From Uloborus plumipes (lineage: Eukaryota; Arthropoda; Arachnida; Araneae; Uloboridae): a stretch of 64,000 nt of DNA. A model generated the notes under the pieces. That model saw only the letters and a list, made by a program, of their open reading frames with translations. It did no database searches and was not told the origin of the DNA. The stretch's first letter is position 1. Every line of letters begins with the position of its first letter. Both the position numbers and the translations under genes were made by a program. This document shows positions 24,012 to 35,392 of this stretch, piece after piece. The stretch covers positions 21,549-85,548 of the forward strand of contig JAXGGA010004683.1 of assembly GCA_038373865.1 (NCBI GenBank). The letters run 5' to 3'.

Positions 24012-24198
24012 TAAAATATAAATAAATAAAACTATAATAATAAAGAAAGAAAAGAACTAATTTGAAGTAAAAAAATAAATTAATGAATAATTTAAATTTA
24101 AAAAAAGTTAATAAATAATTTAAATAAGGAAATAAATTAGTTTAAAAAATCCCCCACAAAAATTTTGATGGCGCAAACCCCCCCTTTGGGCACCCCTG
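23620..24198. mobile_element. hAT-type MITE, copy 2
   Basis: The ends CAGGGGTGCCCATCCCCCC and TTGGGCACCCCTG are flanked by a perfect 8-bp duplication CGGTAAAG (23612-23619 and 24199-24206). The interior matches copy 1 at 2623-3167, including GACATTCCAAGCACACA. It differs by a long CA microsatellite at 23938-24008. Confidence 0.92.
23938..24008 (+). repeat. (CA)n microsatellite inside the hAT MITE
   Basis: About 70 bases of almost pure CA repeat, broken once by AACACTACA. The equivalent place in copy 1 (about 2921-2933) has only four CA units, so it expanded after the copies diverged. Confidence 0.95.
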
Positions 24199-24206
24199 CG
24201 GTAAAG

Positions 24207-25376
24207 GAAACAATATAGGCTTTTTGACAATCAAAGTGGAAACCTGAAGTTTTAAGTAAAAGTATAATAAAAACGAAGGAAAAGAACGAGATTTTTTTTA
24301 TGCTTGCAAGAAAGTGTAGGTATATTTTTGTGTACTAAATAAAAGTGAAGGATCGACTTAAACTATAAACAACTTTTTCACGGTTTTTTCCTTTCTTTTT
24401 TGCAATTCAAGAGTTTAGTTTAAAAAAGAAACTATTAAGCAAAAAGTGGCAAAATTTTTCACTTTTGTTTCGAAAAAACAAACTTTTTTTGCAAAATTTT
24501 CGTCGCACTTAAAAAAAGGTTTCCTCTAATTTTTAACTTTGCATAATAAACTGAAGTACACGATAAGTATTTTAATTTTTTCTAAAGATTGATACTGAAA
24601 ATACGCTTTTAGAAACAGACAATGACTTTCGTTCACGGTATAAATTCACAATATGAAAGTATCACCAATGTTATTAGACCATTGTTTTCGAAGGAATAAT
24701 TTCATGTAACAATGAAAAGTTAATTAAATGTAAAAAAATGATGTTGTGAATAATAAAAATTAAAAAAAAAAAAACAATTAAATGCACTGCATTCTTCAAG
24801 AAAACCTACACTATTTGAATGCATTTAAACAAAGCTTGATTTCATTTTTTTTTTTGGTTTTGTTTTTAATAGTGTATTTTCTTTATTAAGTTCGCCCTGT
24901 TCTGTTTGTAATTTTAGATTCGAAATTCTTTGTTGTAACGCTTAAAGTTTATATTCTACTCATCTGCTTAGTTTTAATCATCTTGAGATTTTGATTTTAC
25001 TTTATTTTCTCTGACTTACGTAGAAAGATATTTGACGGTATACAATGTTCCTTTTATCCCTTTCATAATACCTTTTTTTTCAATTATTTTCGATATATGT
25101 ATTCAATAAATCACATTTTTGTGAAAACAGTACAACAAATATTTCGTTAAAAATAAACTAAAAATGAAGAAAAAAAGCGCTGTAAATATTCTTTGGTGCA
25201 GCCCCCCCTCTCCCCTTTTTTATATTAGCGCTTTATCCGTACTTCGAAAATTGTCTTCATGCTTACAAGAGCAACTCGCACTTTCGCTCATGTTTCTAGT
25301 CTGATTCGATTTTACCAGAGAAATTAACCAATCGCCAAAAAGTTTTGAATCGCCTCATTGCAGGAATAGAATAAAA
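24207..25376. other. AT-rich unique sequence, no gene seen
   Basis: There is no open frame of note, no terminal-repeat pair and no second copy elsewhere in the window. A CCCCCCTCTCCCC tract at 25203-25215 is the only compositional outlier. Confidence 0.5.
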
Positions 25377-25380
25377 TTAA

Positions 25381-25899
25381 CCCATTTATGCCCAGTAGCC
25401 TAAAAACGGTACGCTTATTAGTTGCTGCACACAAAAACCTGTAACGGGTATATCATTTTACTCTCAAGCTGTTTTTTACAAGTTAAATAGTCCTTCTTCT
25501 TGAGAAAACCAGTTAGAGCCACTATTTGGACATCACAGTTTATTCATTGACAGCTATTTTTAGACAAATCAGTCAAGCAACGATCCAGCATGGGTAGCCA
25601 CAGAAAGTAAGTTTTTTTTGCGAGCTGATTTTTCGTGAAATTAAACTATTTTAAAATGATTTGCTAAAAATTCATCACCGATACCTTCTGTAATGTTACT
25701 TTGTAAAAGTAAAGTCAAGTGAGGTCGTATTTTGCTCACATATCTGCAAAATATCCTATAAACAGGACGTTAAATAACTTAATAAATATGACAACGGTGA
25801 ACTATTTTACGCTTAAAACGTATGTAAACCATTCCAAGTAAGAGTTTTAAGCAGATAAAAATAAAAAAAAAAGTTTAAAAAAACTTGGGCATAAATGGG
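25381..25899 (+). mobile_element. piggyBac-like MITE, copy 2 (complete)
   Basis: TTAA lies on both sides (25377-25380 and 25900-25903). The element starts CCCATTTATGCCCAGTAGCC and ends ACTTGGGCATAAATGGG, with inner terminal repeats of about 17 bp. It is 519 bp and non-coding. It faces copy 3, which is inverted 380 bp downstream. Confidence 0.93.
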
Positions 25900-25903
25900 T
25901 TAA

Positions 25904-26275
25904 AAGCAAGAGTTTTCTTTGTTTATGTTCAAGACAAAATATGGCAGCACCTTTTTCTTATGAATGCTTTCTTTCACGCTCGTGCAGACGACATACTTAA
26001 AGTCCAATTTTAAATTGATATTTCCGAACTAAAAAATGCCCATATCTTTTTTCTGGGTGAAGCTTGCGGTTAGATGTTTACAAAACCTTTGGAAGGAAAT
26101 CCTCCTACAGGATGCGGATTTGTACAGGAAACATGCACACACACCCACACCCAAACATACGCTACGCATACACACATACACACATATTCTTCGTTTTATT
26201 CATACGGATTACTCCACACTGTTTTTTAGCGTGTAAGATAAAATATCCACACATAACTTTGAAAGAGTGCCCGTA
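25904..26275. other. Spacer between two inverted piggyBac-like MITEs
   Basis: A CA-rich stretch at 26132-26190 gives overlapping H/T-rich frames (26036-26236, 26064-26279) that are not convincing genes. Nothing else is recognised. Confidence 0.5.
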
Positions 26276-26279
26276 TTAA

Positions 26280-26799
26280 CCCATTTATACCCAAATTTTT
26301 TTTAACATTTTTTTTCCAATTTGTATCTACTTAAAACTCTCACTTGGAATGGTTTACATACATTTTAGGCTTAAAATAGTTCGCCGTTGCCATGTTTATT
26401 AAGTTATTTAACGTCATGTTTATGGGATATTTTGCAGATATGTGAGCAAAATACGACCTTATTTGACTTTACTTTTGCAAAGTAACATTACAGAAGGCAT
26501 CTGTGATCAATTTTAAGCAAATCATTTTTAAAAAGTTTAATTTTATGAAAAGTAAGTTCGCAAAAAACACTTACTTTCTGTGGCTACCCATGCTGGATCG
26601 TTGATTGACTGATTTGTCTGAAAATAGGTGTCAATAAATAAACTCTGATGTCCAAGTAGTGGCTCTAACTGGTTTTCTCAAGAAGAAAGACTAGTTAACT
26701 TGTGAAAAACAGCTTTAGAGTAAAATGATATATCCATTACAGGTTTTTGTATGCAGTAACTAACAAGCGTCCCGTTTTTAGGCTACTTGACATAAAGGG
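26280..26799 (-). mobile_element. piggyBac-like MITE, copy 3 (inverted)
   Basis: TTAA occurs at 26276-26279 and 26800-26803. The sequence is the reverse complement of copy 2 with scattered substitutions, including GCTACCCATGCTGGATCG inside. With copy 2 it forms a large inverted repeat (arms about 520 bp, spacer about 380 bp). Confidence 0.92.
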
Positions 26800-26995
26800 T
26801 TAATACGGAATTTTCTCCTTAGGGCTTAAATTCTCTGAATGCACGGTTATGATACTTTAAAACGTTGATCGTACCACAGCAAATTAGTCTTTCACAACAA
26901 ATTTAAAAATAAATAAATAAAAAGCAGAAAATATATTTGAGGAAAAAAAAGATGTCATTAAAGTCGCTCCAAGAAACTCTTTAATTTTAGACAGT

Positions 26996-27091
26996 TACAA
27001 TGCAAAAAATTAACTGTTGTTCTTACAGTATAATACTGGCAGCCGAGGTTCCAATTTAAAACTGTAAAATGCACGGTTATTACTGTACAAT
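26996..27091. mobile_element. ACTGTAAAA-family MITE, left part, split by the foldback element
   Basis: GCAAAAAATTAACTGTTGTT, then CTTACAGTATAATACTGGCAG and ACTGTAAAATGCACGG match the left side of other family copies. The sequence stops at ACTGTACAAT (27082-27091) and resumes at the same ten bases at 30152-30161, so the foldback element inserted here. Confidence 0.8.
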
Positions 27092-30000
27092 AGGGTATGT
27101 CATAAAAATAAAAGTTTTTTTTTTCGACTTGGTACACGCACTTTCCTATGTATTCACTAAATTTGAGTTGATTGGTACAAAAAAAAGTTTTTGGAAAAAC
27201 ATTTTAGCTACCGGGAAAACGCAATTTACATAAGCGTTTTTTCAAAAAATTCACTATTTTCAAGTTGAAACCGCAATATAGCTGCGGGAGTTTTTTAAAA
27301 GATTGTTCTGCTAACTTAAATGCATGTTTTGAAGTCTAATGAGCATACTTTCCTTATAAAAAATGCAATTAAATATATATTTCGTCTCTTTTTGCTTTTA
27401 AAAAGAGCAGAAACTATCGGTAATCGTTCCTACTGAAACGGGTTACGCTTTTGGTCAATCGACATCGCTGTCTTCGTTAGGCAGTCAGTTGTTCGGGGGA
27501 AAATGCCACATACATCTGGGGAAGTGACCCCCATTTTTTTTATTACCCCCCCCCCACCCCCAAGATAACTTTTTACCAGCAGCAGCGTTTTCACTAAAAT
27601 GTCTTTCATCCTGCGTAAAAGATTTTTACATTAGTTGCGCTTTCCGACAAAAAGCAAATTGAGATTCTCTTTTTTGTTTTATTAAAATATGGATAGATTT
27701 CCACTAAAAACCTGGAAAGCAAAAGGCACTAATAATTTTAAACATCGAAGAAGTCGGACTTACAGTTTGACTCTCCCGAAAGCTAGTGCCGTCGTGTAAT
27801 ATTATGACTCGAGGAAATACCCTGGAATTTTTGTAGTATAGCTGTACGAAGTAAACGAAACTACCTTGATATTAGCAGAGCGGCCGTTACTTCAGTCAGG
27901 TTTGCTCTGTCATCCACCACGGCATTTCCTATCATATATAGCCTTTTGGGTAACCTTGTGAAAGCAGGCCATCTCGATGAATATAAAAAACATCTCATGT
28001 GCGATAGCAAAAAGGTGTTTCATGCTAAAGAGCATGTTATCGAGCACCCAAGCGCAGAGGAGAGTTCCAATATCGCAAGAAGTATCTTTACTGCAATTTT
28101 TGTGGAAAGCAGGAAGCACAACACTCTCACTCTTAGTCACGATGAGAACACTGGTAGCTTTCGGAAAAGCATCATCAAAGAAAGACCGTAACAGAAGAGC
28201 GTGGAGATCGCTACCTCACTCACTATACACCAGAAGAAGAAGACAACAAAGGAAAAACTGGCTGAACAACGTGAAATATGATTATGTGACTGATTGAAAG
28301 ACATAGGTATAGACATTTGCCTTCAACTAATTGGCAGTGATACCTCCATAAATGGCTGGTGAAATGTCTGGCTGGAAAGGAGGCGTGCTGCATTATATCG
28401 AAAAACTCCTCCATTACATACTTTTTAGATCTTTCTTTCCGCTGGCTTCACATCAACGAGCAGATATTAAGTCATATAGTCGCAAAACTTGACGGATCAG
28501 CTTCTCCATAAAAGGAATGGATTGGAACTGTAGGTAAATTCTTTTCCCAAGTTGAGTTTCTTGAGAAAAAAAAAACAAAGTTTTAGCCAATTCAGTTTTT
28601 GGAGCCCTTTGTTAATATGGACGAAAATGTTGCTAGTCAGTCGATCAGTTCCGTAGAAGGCAAAAGCATTGAAGCTCACTGATGGCGGAACTATTTCCAG
28701 CCCTAATTGATACTATTTTGTCAAATGCAAAGGCGTTTTTACCTTAGTCCTCAAAGTAAAGAAGAGCAATGAGTAAATTTTCTGGAATAGCCCAAAAGGA
28801 CCCGTTTTTTATACAGGAAATTTTACTTTTAACTCTTCTTTGCTCTGAGGACTAAGGTAAAAATGCCTTTGCATTTGACAAAATAGTAATTAGGGCTGGA
28901 AATAGTTCCGCCATCAGTGAGCTTCAATGCTTCTGTCTTCCACGGAACTGATCGACTGACTAGCAACATTTTCGTCCATATTAACAAGGGGTTCCAAAAA
29001 TTGAATTGGCTTAAACTTTGTTTTTTTTCTCAAGAAACTCAACTTGGGAAAAGAGTTTACCTACAGTACCAATCCATTCCTTTTATGGAGAAGCTGATTC
29101 GTCAAGTTTTGCGACTATATGACTTAATATCTGCTCGTTGATGTGAAGCATGCAGAAAGAAAGATCTGAAAAGTATGTAATGGAGGATTTTTTCGATATA
29201 ATGTAGCATGCCTCCTTTCCAGCCAGACATTTCATTGGAGGTATCACTGCCAATTAGTTGAAGGCAAATGTCTATACCTATGTCCTTCAACCAGTCACAT
29301 AATCCTATTTCACATGATAGCAACTGCCGCGGTTGATGACACAGCAAACCTGACTGAAGTAACGGTCGCTCTACTAATATCAAGGTAGTTTCGTTTACTT
29401 CGCACAGCTATACTACAAAAATTCCAGGGTATTTCCTCGAGTCATAATATTACACGACGGCACTAGCTTTCGGGAGAGTCGAACTGAAAGTCTGACTTCT
29501 TCGATGTTTAAAATTATTAGTGCCTTTTGCTTTCCAGGTTTTTAGTGGAAATCAATCCATCCTTTAATAAAACAAAAAAGAGAATCTCAATTTGCCTTTT
29601 GTCGGAAAGCGCAACTAATATAAAAATCTGACGCAGGATGAAAGACATTTTAGTGAAAACGCGTCTGCTGATCAAAAGTTATCTGGGGGGGGGGGGGTTA
29701 ATAAGCAAAATGGGGGTCACTTCTCCAAATGTATGTGGCATTTTCCCTGAACAACTGACTGCCTAACGAAGACAGCGGTGTCGATTGACCAAAAGCGTAA
29801 CCCGTTTCAATAGGAACGATTACCGATAGTTTCTGCTCTTTTTAAAAACAAAAAGAGACGAAATATATATTTAACTGCATTTTTTATAAGGAAAGTATGT
29901 TCATTAGAGTTCAAAACATGCATTTAAGTTAGCAGAACAATCTTTTAAAAAACTCCCGCAGCTATAATGCGTTTTCAACTTGAAAATAGTGAATTTTTTG

Positions 30001-30151
30001 AAAAAACGCTTATGTAAATTGCGTTTTCCCGGTAGCTAAAATTTTTTTCCAAAAACTTTTTTTTGTACCAATCAACTCAAAATGAGTGAATACATAGGAA
30101 AGTGCGTGTACCAAGTCGAAAAAAAAAACTTTTATTTTTATGACATACCCT
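27092..30151. mobile_element. 3.06-kb foldback transposon, Mutator-like by target length
   Basis: The element is one giant inverted repeat. The left arm begins AGGGTATGTCATAAAAATAA and the right arm ends with its complement. The arms meet at a short unpaired centre near 28775-28825. Ten-base target duplications ACTGTACAAT flank it (27082-27091 and 30152-30161). Foldback elements with 9-11-bp duplications are usually placed with Mutator-like elements; this assignment is by target length only. The arms are several per cent diverged. The left arm has 335 bases missing from the right arm. Both arms carry a short frame with GTDRLTSNIFVHINKG (28497-28679 minus and 28917-29141 plus). I cannot assign it and it may be non-coding. 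Confidence 0.85.
27936..28270 (+). other. Left-arm-only segment of the foldback element, possible captured sequence
   Basis: The right arm goes directly from the partner of 27935 to the partner of 28271, so these 335 bases are present in one arm only. They are less AT-rich than the rest. A plus frame at 27946-28191 reads DEYKKHLMCDSKKVFHAKEH and then ESRKHNTLTLSHDENTGSF, with balanced composition. Overlapping frames on both strands are also open, so coding is uncertain. It may be a captured host fragment or the remnant of an internal gene lost from the other arm. No family recognised. Confidence 0.45.
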
Positions 30152-30220
30152 ACTGTACAATCAACAACATTTATTTTTTACAGTATATAAATTTGCATTA
30201 TACTGTAAAAACAACAGTAT
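30152..30220. mobile_element. ACTGTAAAA-family sequence joining foldback element to satellite
   Basis: CAACATTTATTTTTTACAG then ATTATACTGTAAAAACAAC are terminal-type segments of the family. They appear to be the continuation of the MITE split by the foldback element, leading straight into the first 185-bp monomer. Confidence 0.65.
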
Positions 30221-31514
30221 GATACTAGCATCAGAGGTTCTAGCTTAAAACTGTAAAATGCGCTGTAATAAACTGTTGAATTAGCGACTTAACAGTTTAA
30301 TGCAGTAATAAAATTAATAATTTTACACTTTAGTACTGTAAAGTTAGCAACTTTACTGTTTATTACGATAAAATTTACTGTATTATACTGTAAAAACAAC
30401 AGTATGATACTAGCATCAGAGGTTCTAGTTTAAAACTGTAAAATGCGCTGTAATAAACTGTTGAATTAGTGACTTAACAGTTTAATGCAGTAATAAAATT
30501 AATAATTTTACACTTTAGTACTGTAAAGTTAGCAACTTTACTGTTTATTACGATAAAATTTACTGTATTATACTGTAAAAACAACAGTATGATACTAGCA
30601 TCAGAGGTTCTAGTTTAAAACTGTAAAATGCGCTGTAATAAACTGTTGAATTAGTGACTTAACAGTTTAATGCAGTAATAAAATTAATAATTTTACACTT
30701 TAGTACTGTAAAGTTAGCAACTTTACTGTTTATTACGATAAAATTTACTGTATTATACTGTAAAAACAACAGTATGATACTAGCATCAGAGGTTCTAGTT
30801 TAAAACTGTAAAATGCGCTGTAATAAACTGTTGAATTAGTGACTTAACAGTTTAATGCAGTAATAAAATTAATAATTTTACACTTTAGTACTGTAAAGTT
30901 AGCAACTTTACTGTTTATTACGATAAAATTTACTGTATTATACTGTAAAAACAACAGTATGATACTAGCATCAGAGGTTCTAGTTTAAAACTGTAAAATG
31001 CGCTGTAATAAACTGTTGAATTAGTGACTTAACAGTTTAATGCAGTAATAAAATTAATAATTTTACACTTTAGTACTGTAAAGTTAGCAACTTTACTGTT
31101 TATTACGATAAAATTTACTGTATTATACTGTAAAAACAACAGTATGATACTAGCATCAGAGGTTCTAGTTTAAAACTGTAAAATGCGCTGTAATAAACTG
31201 TTGAATTAGTGACTTAACAGTTTAATGCAGTAATAAAATTAATAATTTTACACTTTAGTACTGTAAAGTTAGCAACTTTACTGTTTATTACGATAAAATT
31301 TACTGTATTATACTGTAAAAACAACAGTATGATACTAGCATCAGAGGTTCTAGTTTAAAACTGTAAAATGCGCTGTAATAAACTGTTGAATTAGTGACTT
31401 AACAGTTTAATGCAGTAATAAAATTAATAATTTTACACTTTAGTACTGTAAAGTTAGCAACTTTACTGTTTATTACGATAAAATTTACTGTATTATACTG
31501 TAAAAACAACAGTA
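30221..31514 (+). repeat. 185-bp satellite, block 1 (seven monomers)
   Basis: GATACTAGCATCAGAGGTTC recurs at 30221, 30406, 30591, 30776, 30961, 31146 and 31331, exactly every 185 bases. Units 2-7 look identical; the first has AGCTTAAAAC and GCGACTT in place of AGTTTAAAAC and GTGACTT. Each monomer corresponds to the internal module of the ACTGTAAAA MITEs, from the ATACTGGCAGCAGAGGTTCC-like box to the ATACTGTAAAAACAACAG-like box. The block ends where the TA-flanked transposon inserted. Confidence 0.97.
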
Positions 31515-32804
31515 CCGTAAAATGGGGTGTATAGGAACAGCGGGGTCAATCGGAACAGAACTTCCCGACCGTACAAAGAAATTCTTCATAAATATACTAT
31601 AGGGTATTTTTCGCCATGAATTTTTTTTTAGAAAGGTAAGATCATAGGAAGTAGGAAAAAATTACTTTTGTCATTCTCGCAACGCTACTGGCTTCTGAGA
31701 AGGGCTGCACGTGGAATGCTAGAAAACATCCCGTTTTCATAGACTGCAAAACTTCATATGCATGAACAAAACTTCTTATATTAAAAAACTAAGGGTAGTA
31801 TGTTTCAACTATACATGTATCTGAACAACAGAATACTACATTAGAATTTACATTTTTTATAAATTGTGTCATAAAAATTAAGAATTCTGAAAAATGCCAT
31901 AGGAAAAAAATTTGCGGGGTGAATCGGAACACTTAGTTCTGTTGTTCCAATTCAAACTTATCTGAAGGAAATTGTTTGAAAAATCAAGATTCTAACCCCA
32001 ATTCTTCTAATCAAGACAAGGACAAGGATTTATTACTGTTTATCCCTTCTGGTGAGCAACTAGATCTTAGAATGACAAAAAGTTGCAGATTTTAAGAGAT
32101 TTTTTCTCCAGGAGACTTTTTTTTACTTAAAATACGAGGGGAAAGTCACATAGACTTTATGTAGTAAAAGTCCAGCACACAGACAGTGATGAATAAGCGA
32201 AAAAATCTTTGAGGACAATCCCCGAAACCCAGAGATTTTAAGAAACTAAAGAAAAGGCAGAGTTTATCCCAGGAGATGTTATGAAAAAACTTAACCCAAG
32301 TCACAATTGCTAGTTTTAAGGACAAGTACATATTTGTGGACGACATGAGTGACTTCCATTCATGTTAAATCTTTGTATTTCAATTCAAAAGCATTTCTTA
32401 AAATTACTTTTCATTTTTCATAAGTTCAAAATTATTATGAATTTTAACAAATTATAAACGTTTACTGGTATTGAAATTATACATTTATTTGACACTAATT
32501 ATCTGTTCTTATGCTCCCCCATCAATATTACTCATGTTTGTGAGACCTATTACAGGTTAAAGTGAAAAAAATAAAAATTTTAACATGTGTTCCGATTGAC
32601 CCCTATCAGCGGGGTGAGTCGGAACACCCATAATTTCCTATATATTTTAATAATAATTGATCAAAATGTTTTGTCTTTGCTTGCAATATCAAAAGTAAAG
32701 CAAGACCGAAGTTTTTACTCAAAAAACCAAATTAAAAAAAAATCTTTTAACTGCTTTTTTTACAATCAAAGCTGAAAAGTGTTCCGATTCACCCCATTTT
32801 ACGG
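31515..32804. mobile_element. TA-flanked non-autonomous transposon with CCGTAAAATGGGGTG ends, copy 1
   Basis: TA is duplicated (31513-31514 and 32805-32806). The termini are CCGTAAAATGGGGTG and CACCCCATTTTACGG, each followed inward by a GGAACA-like motif. A GGGGTNANTCGGAACA motif recurs at 31541, 31915, 32587 (inverted), 32609 and at the right end. TA targets suggest Tc1/mariner or a related group. Two open frames (32146-32346 minus, 32587-32775 plus) match no transposase I know and are probably fortuitous. Confidence 0.88.
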
Positions 32805-32806
32805 TA

Positions 32807-34101
32807 TGATACTAGCATCAGAGGTTCTAGCTTAAAACTGTAAAATGCGCTGTAATAAACTGTTGAATTAGCGACTTAACAGTTTAATGCAGTAATAAAA
32901 TTAATAATTTTACACTTTAGTACTGTAAAGTTAGCAACTTTACTGTTTATTACGATAAAATTTACTGTATTATACTGTAAAAACAACAGTATGATACTAG
33001 CATCAGAGGTTCTAGTTTAAAACTGTAAAATGCGCTGTAATAAACTGTTGAATTAGTGACTTAACAGTTTAATGCAGTAATAAAATTAATAATTTTACAC
33101 TTTAGTACTGTAAAGTTAGCAACTTTACTGTTTATTACGATAAAATTTACTGTATTATACTGTAAAAACAACAGTATGATACTAGCATCAGAGGTTCTAG
33201 TTTAAAACTGTAAAATGCGCTGTAATAAACTGTTGAATTAGTGACTTAACAGTTTAATGCAGTAATAAAATTAATAATTTTACACTTTAGTACTGTAAAG
33301 TTAGCAACTTTACTGTTTATTACGATAAAATTTACTGTATTATACTGTAAAAACAACAGTATGATACTAGCATCAGAGGTTCTAGTTTAAAACTGTAAAA
33401 TGCGCTGTAATAAACTGTTGAATTAGTGACTTAACAGTTTAATGCAGTAATAAAATTAATAATTTTACACTTTAGTACTGTAAAGTTAGCAACTTTACTG
33501 TTTATTACGATAAAATTTACTGTATTATACTGTAAAAACAACAGTATGATACTAGCATCAGAGGTTCTAGTTTAAAACTGTAAAATGCGCTGTAATAAAC
33601 TGTTGAATTAGTGACTTAACAGTTTAATGCAGTAATAAAATTAATAATTTTACACTTTAGTACTGTAAAGTTAGCAACTTTACTGTTTATTACGATAAAA
33701 TTTACTGTATTATACTGTAAAAACAACAGTATGATACTAGCATCAGAGGTTCTAGTTTAAAACTGTAAAATGCGCTGTAATAAACTGTTGAATTAGTGAC
33801 TTAACAGTTTAATGCAGTAATAAAATTAATAATTTTACACTTTAGTACTGTAAAGTTAGCAACTTTACTGTTTATTACGATAAAATTTACTGTATTATAC
33901 TGTAAAAACAACAGTATGATACTAGCATCAGAGGTTCTAGTTTAAAACTGTAAAATGCGCTGTAATAAACTGTTGAATTAGTGACTTAACAGTTTAATGC
34001 AGTAATAAAATTAATAATTTTACACTTTAGTACTGTAAAGTTAGCAACTTTACTGTTTATTACGATAAAATTTACTGTATTATACTGTAAAAACAACAGT
34101 A
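32807..34101 (+). repeat. 185-bp satellite, block 2 (seven monomers)
   Basis: Monomer starts are at 32808, 32993, 33178, 33363, 33548, 33733 and 33918. The unit next to the transposon again carries the AGCTTAAAAC/GCGACTT variant, and the remainder look identical to block 1. Confidence 0.97.
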
Positions 34102-35390
34102 CCGTAAAATGGGGTGTATAGGAACAGCGGGGTCAATCGGAACAGAACTTCCCGACCGTACAAAGAAATTCTTCATAAATATACTATAGGGTATTTTTCG
34201 CCATGAATTTTTTTTTAGAAAGGTAAGATCATAGGAAGTAGGAAAAAATTACTTTTGTCATTCTCGCAACGCTACTGGCTTCTGAGAAGGGCTGCACGTG
34301 GAATGCTAGAAAACATCCCGTTTTCATAGACTGCAAAACTTCATATGCATGAACAAAACTTCTTATATTAAAAAACTAAGGGTAGTATGTTTCAACTATA
34401 CATGTATCTGAACAACAGAATACTACATTAGAATTTACATTTTTTATAAATTGTGTCATAAAAATTAAGAATTCTGAAAAATGCCATAGGAAAAAAATTT
34501 GCGGGGTGAATCGGAACACTTAGTTCTGTTGTTCCAATTCAAACTTATCTGAAGGAAATTGTTTGAAAAATCAAGATTCTAACCCCAATTCTTCTAATCA
34601 AGACAAGGACAAGGATTTATTACTGTTTATCCCTTCTGGTGAGCAACTAGATCTTAGAATGACAAAAAGTTGCAGATTTTAAGAGATTTTTTCTCCAGGA
34701 GACTTTTTTTACTTAAAATACGAGGGGAAAGTCACATAGACTTTATGTAGTAAAAGTCCAGCACACAGACAGTGATGAATAAGCGAAAAAATCTTTGAGG
34801 ACAATCCCCGAAACCCAGAGATTTTAAGAAACTAAAGAAAAGGCAGAGTTTATCCCAGGAGATGTTATGAAAAAACTTAACCCAAGTCACAATTGCTAGT
34901 TTTAAGGACAAGTACATATTTGTGGACGACATGAGTGACTTCCATTCATGTTAAATCTTTGTATTTCAATTCAAAAGCATTTCTTAAAATTACTTTTCAT
35001 TTTTCATAAGTTCAAAATTATTATGAATTTTAACAAATTATAAACGTTTACTGGTATTGAAATTATACATTTATTTGACACTAATTATCTGTTCTTATGC
35101 TCCCCCATCAATATTACTCATGTTTGTGAGACCTATTACAGGTTAAAGTGAAAAAAATAAAAATTTTAACATGTGTTCCGATTGACCCCTATCAGCGGGG
35201 TGAGTCGGAACACCCATAATTTCCTATATATTTTAATAATAATTGATCAAAATGTTTTGTCTTTGCTTGCAATATCAAAAGTAAAGCAAGACCGAAGTTT
35301 TTACTCAAAAAACCAAATTAAAAAAAAATCTTTTAACTGCTTTTTTTACAATCAAAGCTGAAAAGTGTTCCGATTCACCCCATTTTACGG
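34102..35390. mobile_element. TA-flanked non-autonomous transposon, copy 2
   Basis: It is identical to 31515-32804 apart from one T fewer in a homopolymer near 34704. The two short frames recur at 34732-34932 and 35173-35361 with unchanged translations, as expected from very recent duplication rather than selection. Confidence 0.93.
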
Positions 35391-35392
35391 TA

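Noticed and set aside
27977..28297. 106-codon plus-strand protein in the foldback element
   Set aside because: It overlaps another open frame in a different phase and one on the opposite strand, so no frame can be preferred. The region is reported only as a possible captured segment.
32146..32775. Transposase genes inside the TA-flanked element (also at 34732-35361)
   Set aside because: The frames are short, leucine/phenylalanine- or lysine/asparagine-rich and show no DDE or helix-turn-helix motif. Their identity in both copies follows from recent duplication.
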